Notes: a model not told the origin generated them from the letters alone. DNA of 64,000 nt from Perognathus longimembris pacificus (GCF_023159225.1 NC_063170.1:28918301-28982300); one strand, 5' to 3'. Positions 22,101-32,227 are shown, counted from the stretch's first letter. Numbers and translations are program-made.

Positions 22101-22900
22101 TGAGGCCATGGGGTACTGTCTCACTCTCACAGGCTCAGCAGAAGCCCTTAGCTAGACCAGCACTGGGCTCCGATGGACAGCTAGGCCTGGGGAGGGTGGT
22201 GATTTTTGCCCACACTTGGGAAAATCTCTCTTGGAGCTCCCGGAGGAGTTTGAGAGGGTGACTGTTTTCATTGGTCTGGTGCAGAACATATTCCTGGGCT
22301 ATTGGCAGTGATAGCTTTAGGGTCTGGTTCTCCCATGGGGGACTCAAGTCAACTTTAATCTGCACGGCCTCAAACTTGATTTGTGCTAGGGCTGGGGATA
22401 TAGCCTAGTGGCAAGAGTGCCTGCCTCGGATACACGAGGCCCTAGGTTCGATTCCCCAGCACCACATATACAGAAAACGGCCAGAAGCGGCGCTGTGGCT
22501 CAAGTGGCGGAGTGCTAGCCTTGAGTGGGAAGAAGCCAGGGATGGTGCTCAGGCCCTGAGTCCAAGGCCCAGGACTGGCCAAAAAAAAAAAAAAAAAAAA
22601 ACTTGATTTGTGCTGCCAATTTGTGTAATGTCTCTCCCCAACAAGGAGTATGAACACTTGGACATTACTAAAAAGGAATGGGTCACAGTTCCTTTGCCCA
22701 AGCCCACTGTTCAACTTGTAGTCCATTGATAAGTTTTAGAACCCGTGGCCCCTTGTACTTTCATCTTCTGGTTGGCCATCGGCCCTAAGGCCTGCTTTAA
22801 AACTGACATTTTTGCTCCAGTGTCCACTAAGAATCTGACTGGTTTTCCCTCCACTTTTAGAGTTACCCTGGGCTCTGGGAGGGGAGAACCCTGTCTGTAT
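19106..22900 (-). pseudogene. pol: pol (protease, RT, RNase H, integrase), ERV-G, multiply broken
   Basis: In sense order: a protease motif '[10 protein letters not shown]' near 22840; RT with '[10 protein letters not shown]' and '[12 protein letters not shown]' (22130-21792) and an in-place 'QYVDDLL' active-site motif near 21630; the RT connection (21361-21137); RNase H with 'TDGSSY', 'AELIAL' and 'YTDSRYAF' (20786-20373); integrase with an HHCC zinc segment (20306-19947), a D,D(35)E core (20031-19318) whose three acidic residues are present, and a C-terminal SH3-like end (19297-19106). The order is that of gammaretroviral pol. At least six frame breaks separate these pieces and a SINE lies at 22388-22599, so no polyprotein can be made. 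Confidence 0.92.
22388..22599 (+). mobile_element. ID-like SINE in ERV-G pol
   Basis: Full-length copy with an A20 tail. Target duplication 'aacttgatttgtgct' lies at 22373-22387 and 22600-22614. Confidence 0.95.
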
Positions 22901-23831
22901 CAATCATCCAAGGCCAGTGCTTTGGCTTCCCTTCTCTTTAGGTATTCTTCTCTCCAATGCCCTTTCCTCTTATAGTAGCTACACTGATCCATCTCTAACT
23001 TCCACATTCTTTCCTACTTCCTCTTCTCCCTGGTCTCCTCATGGGTCTCCGAGTCTGCCTTCCTCTTCTGTTCCTCTTGAGAGAGAGCAAAATCTTAGCC
23101 AATCTCCTAACCTGTCTCTCTTCTGTAGAATCCCTGTTGTCAAAAACTTGGGTGGCAATCTCCACTAACTCCGACAAATTCTTTCCTTCAAACCCTTCAA
23201 TTTTCTGAATCTTCTTTCTAGTGTCCAGAGCTGCCTGTCCCACAATGCTACATTAATCGCTTTTTTATTTTCCTCAGCCTCTGGATCTATAGGAGTGTAA
23301 GTACAGTAAGCATCAAGAAGCCTTTCTAAATAGGCTGCCAGGGACTCATCCGTTCCTTGTCTTACTTCCCCTACCTTAGACAAATTCAAAGGGCACTTTC
23401 CAGCAGCCCAGAGACCGCCCAGAAGAGTCTGGCAATAAACCTTTAGCCACTCCCTACCTGACGATGAATTCAGGTTTCAGTCTTGATTCCGAGAGGGGAG
23501 GGCTTGTGATGGTTCTATCTCAAGGGGGTCTTCTGATGGCTTGCCATTGCCTCCTGGGACCAGCTTCTTGACTTCCTGGAGTATCTGGTCTTTTTCTTTT
23601 TCTTTTTTTTGCCAGTCCTGGGGCTTGGACTCAGGGCCTGAGCACTATCCCTGGCTTCTTTTTGCTCAAGGCTAGCACTCTGCCACTTGAGCCACAGCAC
23701 CACTTCTGGCCGTTTTCTGTATATGTGGTGCTGGGGAATTGAACCCAAGGCCTCATGTATACAAGGCAAGCACTCTTGCCACTAGGCCATATCCCCAGCC
23801 TTATCTGGTCTTTTTCTTCAGTGGTGAAGAG
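22901..23831 (-). pseudogene. gag: gag capsid C-terminus and nucleocapsid, ERV-G (distal half)
   Basis: Frames 23389-23165 and 23243-22995 encode a capsid end with 'RQGTDESLAAYLERLLDAY', followed by an Arg-rich nucleocapsid. The zinc knuckle near 22960-22990 keeps Cys, Gly-His and spacing but has Tyr where two Cys are expected. The gene is cut at 23831 by ERV-P2 (target duplication 'aagag') and resumes at 28939. A SINE sits at 23599-23801. Confidence 0.85.
23599..23801 (-). mobile_element. ID-like SINE in ERV-G gag
   Basis: Antisense copy. Target duplication 'tatctggtctttttctt' at 23582-23598 and 23802-23818. Confidence 0.94.
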
Positions 23832-24101
23832 TGTTAGCATTTCCCTAGCCTCAGGTCCTCAGCTCCTCTCACTAGCCCCCAGATCCACCCATACCTAATG
23901 AGCCACTCCTACTCACTACCTAACTACTTCCCCCTTTACCCCCAGAGAGAGAAGCTGCCACCTGGATAAGGTGCAGGCGCCATGTAGCTCCCTCTCCCGT
24001 GGGAACTATGGCCCCACTAATAAACCTCCTTATGAACCTTCTTCTCCTGCCTGTGATTATCTCTGCATGGTCCTCTGGGATGGCCAAGACATATGCTTTC
24101 A
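23832..24101 (+). repeat. ERV-P2 5' LTR
   Basis: TGTTAGCATTT...TTTCA, 270 bp, with 'aataaa' near 24019. It matches the 3' LTR 28669-28938 closely. Confidence 0.9.
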
Positions 24102-24102
24102 T

Positions 24103-24120
24103 TGGTGCCGAACCCAGGAT
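24103..24120 (+). promoter_or_regulatory. Primer-binding site, tRNA-Phe type, ERV-P2
   Basis: TGGTGCCGAACCCAGGAT lies one base after the LTR end. It resembles the tRNA-Phe site TGGTGCCGAAACCCGGGA with one missing A and small changes. ERV-P1 keeps the AAA (38780-38797). Confidence 0.75.
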
Positions 24121-25173
24121 AGGTTCCCTGGTGGATTTGCTCCCCCATTTCTGGGGGGTCCAAGCTGCCCCCGGGACGTATTCCGCTGTCCTAAGCCCAC
24201 CCAGATGACCACCGAGGTAACTTCTCCTGACCGAGCACTCAACTTCCATGCACCACGACAATCTACAAATTCACTCTAACATGCAGGGTAAGTGATAATC
24301 TAAATGAGGGCTTGGATCCGATTTTCTGATTTACTGTAGGGCCACAGGGCTGTGGCTTCAGGGCCACACTAAAAATCTTAGCGCCAAGTTCCAAGCCCCA
24401 CTCCAAATGACGGTAGCATAGGGACACAGGGCCATGGCTTCAGGGCCACACTCCGCGCTTGGTCTGAGACACAGGAACTGGGGTGTCGACCCCATTTCAG
24501 CTGACCAGAGTAATACTGAGGATGCTTGGTATTTAACTCCTCAGCTCTGCTAATCACTTACCATGGGAGGGGCACAATCTAAAAGCTGCTCAAGTTTGAG
24601 CCCAATCTTTCAAATTTGGACTTACGTAACTTCTATGAGCGCTCAGGTGGATGGAGTTCTCTCTCTCTCTCTCTCTTTCTTTCTGCCTCTCTCTATAGGA
24701 TAGGCTGGTACCAGCTTCAAACGGTACCAATATTTGTTTAACATCTGCTTTGAAAGACACAAAGAAAGGTTTTCTGTTCTTGTTATTGATGTTTGTTAAG
24801 CTTGGAGATTCAGTTAAGTTCTGCTTGTTGTTGGCTAAATCCTGTTTTCTCTAGCATTGACCATGTGGTGGAGAATAGAATTGGTTTTAGCAAGCACCAT
24901 CTTAGTTCCATCAAGGTTACAATAACTCTTAGAGGTGGAGCCCACCCATCCCCCAGGTAATGGGCATGCCAAATTCCTCGACTTCCTCAAGGCAGGGCAG
25001 GGACTTGGAGATTCAAGCTCCCAGTAACCCTGCGCACCCTGAACTCTGTAACTGTGGCCTTTCAATTCAAATGTGCCTTGCAATTCAAATGCTGGAAGGT
25101 GAAGGTGTCTTGCTGTGAGGCTGCTAAGGCTCTGACCAGCTCCACCGCCAATATGCTGTGCCACATGTCTTTT

Positions 25174-25380
25174 TTTTTTTTTTTTTTTTTTTGCCAGTCC
25201 TGTGACTCGGACTCAGGGCCCGAGCACTGTCCCTGGCTTCTTTTTGCTCAAGGCTAGCACCCTGCCACTTGAGCCACGGCGCCACTTCTGGCCGTTTTCT
25301 GTATATGTGGTGCTGGGGAATTGAACCCAGGGCTTCATGTATACGAGGCAGGCACTCTTGCCACTAGGCCATATCCCCAG
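25174..25380 (-). mobile_element. ID-like SINE in ERV-P2
   Basis: Antisense copy. A 19-bp target duplication beginning 'gctgtgccacatgtc' is at 25155-25173 and 25381-25399. Confidence 0.95.
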
Positions 25381-25955
25381 GCTGTGCCACATGTCTTTTG
25401 TCCTGTCTCGCATCTCCTGGACCTTCTCTGGTCGTAGCATCCCACTTCAGCTCCCCATTGGAGCTGAACTGGTTTCTCAAAATGTGGCTTCTCCATTTCC
25501 TCATCGGATAATCTGTGAAAATTTTTTGTTTGCTAAAAAAGGTTTTCTTTTCTAGCTGACCACATGGTTCTAAAATATGGCCAAAATAATATCATTTTGC
25601 CACTGGAATTCCAGAAAACTTACATGGCCAATTAAAAAAAATTCTAAGCGCGCCTCAAAGCTTGTGCACAAATGTCTGTCTGTCTGTTGGTAAAACATGT
25701 AAAAACTGGCATCATGGTTTCAAAATTACTTGCTTTCTTGACTACTATTTTAACTTAAAGTCTTGTGTTAAACTGATGTTTGCAGTGGAGTCTTTGCTGA
25801 TCTTTGGGTGGAGTCACAGTGAACAGCCTGAAGGCAATCCTGACTCCAAGCCAAAAGAAAAAACCCAGGTTTTAAACCCAAACTGATCATGTTTGGGTGC
25901 TAGCAAATGTGTCTAAGAAAAACTCCAAAAAGTTCTAATATGCAGCATGTGGTAT

Positions 25956-26372
25956 TGTTATGCCCAAGTCGCGAGAAGACCACCAAGAAGACCACTGAGA
26001 GCCAGACATTCCAAAATGCAAAAGTAAGGCTTTATTCAAGCGGGCCACGGCTCGGGCCTCGTCCTACACTCTGATGCAGTGGAGGTTTGGAGGAAGCCCC
26101 GAGCTGCGATTTCACAGAGCTTATACAGGCAAAAAACAAAGTTACAGCTATCAGGTGTTGAAGCAAGATTAGGATATGGGTACAAATCTGATTGGCTCAG
26201 GGCTCAAGACATTCCGGGGGGCAGTTAGAGTTCCTGACCGGCTGGGCCCTAATAAGCTTGTCCTGCTAACCGGGATAATTGGTGGCCTGGGTTTGCTCAC
26301 AGGGCCTGCTTATCTCAGGTTCATGTGGTAAAGTGGGGCCTGACTTCAAAATGGCTTTAGTCTGGCTCTTCA
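25956..26372 (-). repeat. D-type solo LTR inside ERV-P2
   Basis: A diverged copy of the ERV-D LTR with an antisense polyadenylation signal. 4-bp duplication 'gtat' at 25952-25955 and 26373-26376. This is the deepest level of the nest. Confidence 0.9.
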
Positions 26373-27544
26373 GTATAAGTACAATGATATAAAACCAGTG
26401 CATTATTCTTTATGTAAAAGTCAAGTGTACATCTGATCCTGACAATTCTTTGGTATAGACTAAGATTTTGCTTCTCCATTTTTCTCTCCTGTGCTCTCAC
26501 AAACTCTTTAAGATCAAGGGACCAGAGTCATTTTGGAATGAGTGTGCAAATGTGGCTGCTAACCTAGATTTCCTGGCCCAGGATTAATATTTTGCTTTAT
26601 AGGATGCAGGTCGACATGTGTGCTAGCTGCATGGACTATGGCAGCCTATGGCTACAGGAAGCTGCTGCCACAGTCTGCTCCCAAACTGCCTGGTTTCACT
26701 ACTAGTGATTCCTTATTCTCTCTCTCTTGCAAAACTGCTCAGGGAATCTAGGAGTCACTGGTGATCTTCCTGTGAAGATTTTGACAGGCCCAGAATGCTT
26801 CTGCCCTGGCTCTGGACCCTCCCACCCAGGTTAGAGTTGGGTTTATAGCAGGCCTATGATGACAGAGTTGCAACCGAGACTTACTCCAAGGTTAAAAACA
26901 TCAGAGTTGTGCTTGGTGGCCACAGGGTTGCATTGCGGTAGCGTTGGTGTCTTCCCCCTCCATGCCTCAGAAACTGTCTTGGCTGCTGCAGAGAGCAGAC
27001 TTGTTGGCCTTTGGTCTGTGTGGATTTTGTGACTAGGAAGATGGTTAAAGGCCCAAGCCTTCTAAAATCTTTTTAAAGTTGTCACCCTGCTTAAACCAAT
27101 AGGGCACCAGCCTACAAAAGCCAGAATACTCTGAGTAAGGAACCAGGGAATACTGGGAGATTTCAAATGTCTTTAACCAGTCTGTGTAGAAATTTGCAGG
27201 CAACCCAGCAAGAGGTGTGACAATCTACAGCCTTGCCCAGATCCAACCCATCTCTCCTACCTGCCTCTATCACACATGACTAATGAGGCCTGCTGATTCA
27301 GGATGGAAGACACAGCCACTTTGGATCCGCTGAAGTTGATACTTTTACATTTACCCTTTGCACTCTTGATTATTATTCATTTGTGTTCTCTTTCACCTGC
27401 CAGTATTTGATGGCACATGGATCTCATTTAGTCTGCTGTTCTCTAAGTGTTACAGCAGAACTCTGGTAAGTATTTGTTGGTCAATTCTCAACAAGTTACT
27501 GGTAAGCTCTATTCCTATTATTCTCCTGTTGCTTTAATTGGAAA

Positions 27545-27790
27545 TAAAAAGGGCTTCTATGGCTAAGACTGGTTGGATTGCAGTTCAAAGCCAGCCCGGG
27601 CAGGGAAAAAAAACCCTCCCTCTAAAACTCCATCTCCCAACTAACCAGCAAAGAGCCAGACTGGAAGCTTGGCTCAAGAGAACCAGCCAAATGCTGAAAG
27701 CAACACTGTGGCTCAAGTGGTAGAGCACTAGCCTGGAGCAGAAGTGCTCAGGGACAGTGCCCAGGCCTTGAGTTCAAACCCTGTGAATGT
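27545..27790 (+). mobile_element. Composite SINE inside the P-type ERV
   Basis: The head ends in 'gttcaaagccagcccgg' and the body contains 'ctgtggctcaagtggtagag' and 'gagttcaaaccc'. A counterpart at the same place in the paralogous fragment (43450-43690) suggests it was inherited within the family. Confidence 0.75.
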
Positions 27791-28027
27791 CAACTGGGAC
27801 AAGCTATCCAAGCAATGAGCATCTAGACCTTCAGGATGAGGTCAATCCTGACAATGAAGAACCATGGAGAGGAGTAAGAGATGAAGTCTCATCTTAAATG
27901 GAGTCAATTTAAACTTGCCCTTTCAAAATTAATCAGAGCCGGGAGATCAAGAGAAATAGTTGTTTACCCACCTAATGTCCATACCTGTCCATTTTCCATC
28001 TGGGCAGAAACTTGCATTCTTGCTTGC

Positions 28028-28032
<5 letters not shown>

Positions 28033-28095
<63 letters not shown>
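28033..28095. repeat. (TA)n microsatellite
   Basis: About 60 bp of uninterrupted TA dinucleotides. Confidence 0.99.
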
Positions 28096-28097
<2 letters not shown>

Positions 28098-28668
28098 TCT
28101 GACTGGTTACTCCCAACCAGGCCACTATCCCTAAACCCCTCCTGCCCCCAGTCCAGTTATTCTTCCTTCCTTGTAATGGGCTACATTTGGGTTTATGTTC
28201 CAAATAGAACTTTTCTGGCTTATGCCCAGGGTGTGTTCTCCCATGTTGTTCATGTTAACTGGTCCTGTGAACTTGTCGGCCTTTTCAAAAGTCTCTTTTA
28301 ACAGGATAACATCCCTCACCGAGGTCACCACCTGGGAACTTGCAGTTCAAGGCCATCCTCTTACTACACTGCTCTGCCCAGTGCAGATCTGGACCCTGAA
28401 GATCCCAGCCCCAGGGACTCCTTGATGTGCCCAAGCTGCAGGAGGTGGACAGAGGAGACCATGACACCCATTGGCCCTTGATAACCATTCTGGTGGAAAT
28501 GATGAGGACTTTTACCAACCAAACTGGATGGTACCAGGTCAAATGATGAATGAGGAGCCACTGACTACTTCGCCCCTTTACAGCAGGAAGTAGCTCCAGA
28601 AGAAACAATCACCATCCATACTCCCAGCCTGGTACCCCTCCTCTGTTATTAATAAAAAACAAATGGGA

Positions 28669-28938
28669 TGTTAGCATTTCTCTAGCCTTAGGTCCTCAGT
28701 TCCTCCCACTAGCCCCCAAATTCACCAATACCTAATGAGCCACTCCTACTCTCTACCTAACTACTTCCCCCTTTACCCCCAGAGAGAGAAGCTGCCACCT
28801 GGATAAGGTGCAGACGCCATGTAGCTCTCTCTCCCTTGGGAACTACAGCCCCACTAATAAACCTCCTTATGAACCTTCTTCTCCTGCCTGTGATTATCTC
28901 TGCATGGTCCTCTGCGATGGCCAAGACATATGCTTTCA
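28669..28938 (+). repeat. ERV-P2 3' LTR
   Basis: 270 bp, TGTTAGC...TTTCA, followed by the duplication 'aagag' and then antisense ERV-G gag. Confidence 0.9.
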
Positions 28939-29947
28939 AAGAGGAAGTCTAGGAGTTGCTGGACTTCAGCCTATGTGGGTCCAGGAGTTGCAGAGAGTTT
29001 CTAACAAAGAGGCTAGTGCCTGAGGCTTCTTTGAGAAGAGAGGGTTCTGCTGTTTCCAATTTAATAGATCATTAGAAGCAAAGGGGACATGAACCTCATA
29101 AGGGTGAAGCTGACCCTCTTCAGGGGGTCCCATCTGTCGAAGTGGGAGTACAGCTGGGGGAGGAAGGGGATTCCTACTTTGGAGAGCTGAGGGGTGAATC
29201 TCTCTCCTGTCCCTTCCCTCAGCCTCCCCATATGAAGAGCCAGAGTGAGTATGAGATGGGATCAAGCGGTCTTGATCTGACTCCCTGGCGGAAGAGGTCA
29301 ATAGGTACCCGAGGGTGGATACGAGAGGGGGTTGAGTAGGGTGGTAGAAAGATGTCCCATGATTCAATCAGTGCCTGTGATTTCAAAGTCAAAACTGGTT
29401 GAGATATTTTTGTGAGGCAAAAGGGGTTTCAGCCACTCTGGAGGTTCCTCCATTAGATAGCGCCAGGCTACAATATAGGGAACCTGGTCCAGGTATCCTC
29501 GGTCACTAAAACAACTGCTTGAGATTCATAAATAAGTGAGAGATTAAAAGTGCCTTCTGGGGGCTGGGGATATGGCCTAGTGGCAAGAGTGCTTGTCTCA
29601 TATACATGAGGCCCTGGGTTCGATTCCCCAGCACCACATATGCAGAAAATGGCCAGAAGTGGTGCTGTGGCTCAAGTGGCAGAGTACTAGCTTTGAGCAA
29701 AAAGAAGCCAGGAACAGTGCTCAGGCCCTGAGTCCAAGCCCCAGGACTGGCCAAAAAAAAAAAAAAAAGTGCCTTCTGAGGGCCACCCAGTGCTGAGGGT
29801 GGGCTATACTAGCTGGCAGAAAGGTAGTCAGTTTTCCAGGGAAGACACAATGACCAGATAACTTAGCTCTTTTTTTTCAAAATCTTTAAAATGTTGTAAG
29901 ACCAGGTTTAGGGGAAGTTTCTCAATGGAAGCCACTTGTCGTCCCAT
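28939..29947 (-). pseudogene. gag: gag MA-p12-capsid N-terminus, ERV-G (proximal half)
   Basis: A matrix-type start 'MGRQVASIEKLPLNLVLQHF' begins at 29947. Frame 29367-28966 has a Pro-rich region, 'LPLRQMGPPEEGQ', and the capsid-type 'FASNDLLNWKQQNPLFSKKP'. The capsid is cut at 28939 by ERV-P2 and continues at 23831. A SINE (29560-29764) interrupts the matrix part. By family knowledge this is the structural precursor of the particle. Here it is destroyed. Confidence 0.85.
29560..29764 (+). mobile_element. ID-like SINE in ERV-G gag
   Basis: Target duplication 'aaaagtgccttctg' at 29546-29559 and 29765-29778. A-rich tail. Confidence 0.95.
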
Positions 29948-30064
29948 AGTTTGCTGTGAAACACATCTGATAACAACAATAACAAGCAAAAGTAAAATCA
30001 AGAACATACACACCCCTTCTCTCCCTTCTCTCTCTTCTCTCTGGCCATGGATCATCTCGGCCAC
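29948..30064 (-). other. Hydrophobic in-frame leader upstream of Gag Met
   Basis: The frame starting at 30064 runs without a stop into the Gag Met at 29947. About 16 strongly hydrophobic residues ('FLILLLLVIVVIRC') precede it. Comparable leaders occur at 32261-32100 and 37604-37500. The layout resembles glycosylated-Gag leaders of gammaretroviruses. Confidence 0.5.
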
Positions 30065-30153
30065 AGGCCAGCAGTTCAGTAATAAACTTTCTCTCCTGCC
30101 TGAATACTGTGTGGCATTCTCCTTTACCGGCTACCTCCTTTAAAAACCTAACA
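30015..30153 (+). repeat. LTR tail (R-U5) fragment of another ERV
   Basis: 'aataaa' at about 30082, then a U5-like stretch ending 'cctaaca' at 30153, followed by a primer site. The 5' part of the LTR is not recognisable. The left part overlaps the ERV-G leader, so the true boundary is uncertain. Confidence 0.5.
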
Positions 30154-30157
30154 TATA

Positions 30158-30175
30158 TGGTGCCGTGACTCGGAT
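30158..30175 (+). promoter_or_regulatory. Primer-binding site resembling tRNA-His type
   Basis: TGGTGCCGTGACTCGGAT follows the LTR tail by four bases. From memory this matches sites of HERV-H-like elements. Confidence 0.6.
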
Positions 30176-30489
30176 AGGGCTTAAGAGTCAGGACAGGTGG
30201 AATTCCCCTCTGTTTTCCTCCTTTTTCTGGGAGTATCCCCAGTTCTGACTGCCGTGAACCGAACTGCTGCGAGACGCCACATGGGACGTTTCACCAATAT
30301 CATTGCTGGCCTCCACATCCACACCACTTGTCTACCCTGGTGAGTGAAACTGTTGCTGCTCCCGTTCTCTGCCGCTCCATCTGCCGCTTCTTCCTGGGCA
30401 AATTAAAAGAAAGAAGATCATCTGGGTTGAGAGGACGCAAATGGAATCATCACTTTGGTTTACAGGGAGACACACACCTGACTTCAGAC

Positions 30490-30605
30490 ATGGAATCTGG
30501 GCCTCAGAGAGATGCAGGAACCTGCCCAAGGGCACATAGTGAACCAGTGTCCCAGCCAGGATTTGAACCTAAGCATTGGGGCCTAGAGTCCCCATCTGCC
30601 CCCGG
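30490..30605 (-). repeat. MIR SINE fragment
   Basis: The stretch with 'aacctgcccaagggcacat' and 'aggatttgaacctaag' matches the antisense form of the ancient mammalian MIR element. MIR is far older than the ERVs around it. Confidence 0.8.
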
Positions 30606-30993
30606 ATCTGTACATGAAGGATGCTTTGGGATGACTTCGAGCTGGAGGAGTGCATCAGGCATGTTCATCAGATCGGCTCCCAGGTGGCCATTGTGTAGGA
30701 AAAAGTCTGCCTCAGTCCTAGGAGGGCAGACTCCAACAGTGGAGAGAGTCCCAGAACCATTCCTCCACACTGGATCTCCTGGACTTCCAGCTTGGTGACA
30801 GTGTAACCAGTTCAGGCATCTTCAGTTATGATTGGCTCTGCCCTCCCAGTCATAATCAGTCCCACTTCTGTTTGTTGCTGTTGCCATGGTGAGGAAGTGG
30901 GTGCATTTCCAGCCCCACCCTCTAGCTTGGGATTGGCCATGGCACTTGCCTATCACATAGCTCAGGTGGCCCCTTCCTCTTCAAGCAGCAATA

Positions 30994-31270
30994 GTTTTCT
31001 TCTTCTTCTTCTTCTTCTTCTTCTTCTTCTTCTTCTTCTTCTTCTTCTTCTTCTTCTTCTTCTTCTTCTTCTTCTTCTTCTCTTCTTCTTCTTCTTCTTC
31101 TTCTTCTTCTTCTTCTTCTTCTTCTTCTCTCCTCTCCTCCTCCTCCTCCTCCTCCTCCTCCTCCTCCTCCTCCTCCTCCTCCCTTTTTCTTCCTCTCTGT
31201 TTATCTCCATCTCTGTCTCTCTGTCTTTGTCTCTGTCTCTCTCCCCTCCCCTCCCTCCCTCCATCTCTCT
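30994..31270. repeat. Long pyrimidine/purine tract: (TTC)n, (TCC)n, (TCTCTG)n
   Basis: About 130 bp of TTC repeats, then about 55 bp of TCC, then a CT-rich tail. The long frames here on both strands only translate the repeat. Confidence 0.99.
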
Positions 31271-31617
31271 CTTGCTAAGCTGAGACATTCAGTTCAATTA
31301 TTAAAGGATTGATAGAACATCAAGCTGGATGCTAGATCTTCTGCATTTAACAAAGGAAGGAAGAAAAAAAGATATGGAATTACCCTAAGACAGTCTGGAT
31401 ATTGAGAAAATATCCAGCTAAGGATTTATCTGAGCCCTTTGGAGATGGTAGATATAAAAATATTGACTTACAAGTCATTCTTATCTATTCATTGCATGGC
31501 TTTTTAGCCTGCGGTTAATTCTTGTTCATGAAAAAAGACGAAATGCTTTATTTACTTTTCCAAATAGTTCTCTTGTTTATTTTACTGGCTTGGTCTATCA
31601 TTCAAACTCCAGGAGAC

Positions 31618-31618
31618 A

Positions 31619-31668
<50 letters not shown>
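31618..31668. repeat. (CA)n microsatellite
   Basis: About 50 bp of CA dinucleotides. Confidence 0.98.
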
Positions 31669-31670
<2 letters not shown>

Positions 31671-31699
31671 ACAATGAATTAATTTCCATTTCAGCGATA

Positions 31700-32049
31700 T
31701 GGCACAAACAATGATTGCTACCCTATCTGAAGTTTAGCTAAAGTACCCAAGGTTTCACATTATTTAGAAAATCTTTTTTCAAAGTATGTCACCTATGTGT
31801 GTGTTTCTAGAGTAGAGTCTGGGGCAAATATAGGTGTGATCATGTTACATATGTGAAAACGGAGCCAGGTCACTTGGGGGGAGGAGGGGTGGGAGAGATG
31901 GGGGAGGGTGATGGAGGAGTGACATGGATCAAGATGCATCGCACTCATACAATATGTTAAATTAACATCCCTTTGCACAACTAATTCATTATAATAACAA
32001 TTTAATTATAAATTAAAAAGAGCAAGTCTGTGTGCCATAAAAAAAAAAG
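31700..32049 (+). mobile_element. Probable L1 3' UTR fragment with A-tail
   Basis: A G-rich patch (31875-31915) is followed by an AT-rich '...cacaactaattcatta' tail and A10, the style of old rodent L1 3' ends. No coding part is present, so the family call is tentative. Confidence 0.4.
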
Positions 32050-32065
32050 AACAGACACAGATAGA

Positions 32066-32227
32066 GGAGAAGTTCCTCAGTGGATTTTGCTTGTCCCATG
32101 CTGCTCTGTAGAGAAAATTCAATCATAACACTAGCAAGCAAGAGTAGAAGCATGAACAGACACAGATAGTCAAGACCATACACAGAACAAGGAACAAGGT
32201 CAGAACTCCTGTTCTTTTGGCATTCAT
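32066..32227 (-). pseudogene. gag: Second gag-start module of ERV-G
   Basis: The frame from 32261 has a hydrophobic run ('CLFMLLLLLASVMIEF') followed by 'MGQAKSTEELL' at 32099. It is then cut after about 12 codons by the passenger segment. It is homologous to, but clearly diverged from, the module at 29947-30064. The 16-mer 'gaacagacacagatag' occurs both at 32050 and at 32154. Confidence 0.55.

Larger units (their letters stand above)
24121..28668 (+). mobile_element. ERV-P2 internal region, no intact genes
   Basis: The leader 24121-24650 matches the ERV-P1 leader in reverse. A (TC)n run is at 24659-24680. 24690-25800 matches 689-1534 in reverse. 26373-27460 shows nothing I can name. 27460-28640 is paralogous to 43380-44340, including a shared composite SINE. 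A possible env-like stretch ('VPNRTFLAYAQGVF' near 28200) has a counterpart at 43960. Just before the 3' LTR is a weak purine tract (28652-28668). Confidence 0.65.
23832..28938 (+). mobile_element. ERV-P2, complete two-LTR provirus inserted in ERV-G gag
   Basis: Identical 5-bp duplications 'aagag' (23827-23831 and 28939-28943) flank two 270-bp LTRs. It is the same family as ERV-P1 (689-1538 plus 38116-39080) but on the other strand. The primer site is tRNA-Phe-like. No gag or pol frame of useful length survives and I cannot recognise pol domains. A weak env-like frame lies near 27960-28300. Internal insertions are a SINE (25174-25380), a D-type solo LTR (25956-26372) and a composite SINE (27545-27790). 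Either the family is heavily decayed or it was largely noncoding to begin with. Confidence 0.85.
30176..32049 (+). other. Non-retroviral passenger segment inside ERV-G
   Basis: It contains a short ERV leader (to about 30400, with 'ctggtgagt', a splice-donor-like site), a MIR fragment, unidentified sequence, long pyrimidine microsatellites, a (CA)n run, and an L1-3'-end-like tail closing with A10 at 32040-32049. No host exon or open gene is apparent. It lies between two gag-start modules (29947 and 32099). Confidence 0.55.

Noticed and set aside
19106..22900. Possibility that ERV-G pol is a functional or domesticated gene
   Set aside because: Active-site motifs survive, but stops and frameshifts separate all domains and a SINE interrupts the protease-RT region.
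29560..29640. tRNA-like A and B boxes suggesting tRNA genes
   Set aside because: Every such head is followed by the SINE body and an A-rich tail and is flanked by target duplications, so these are SINEs.
30328..30798. A 156-codon frame that could look like a host exon
   Set aside because: It overlaps the MIR fragment and ERV leader, shows no domain, and has low-complexity composition.
30828..31288. Long Leu/Phe-rich and Arg/Lys-rich frames on both strands
   Set aside because: They are translations of (TTC)n and (TCC)n repeats.
31618..31668. Tandem repeats considered as a CRISPR-like array
   Set aside because: They are dinucleotide microsatellites without spacers, in mammalian DNA.
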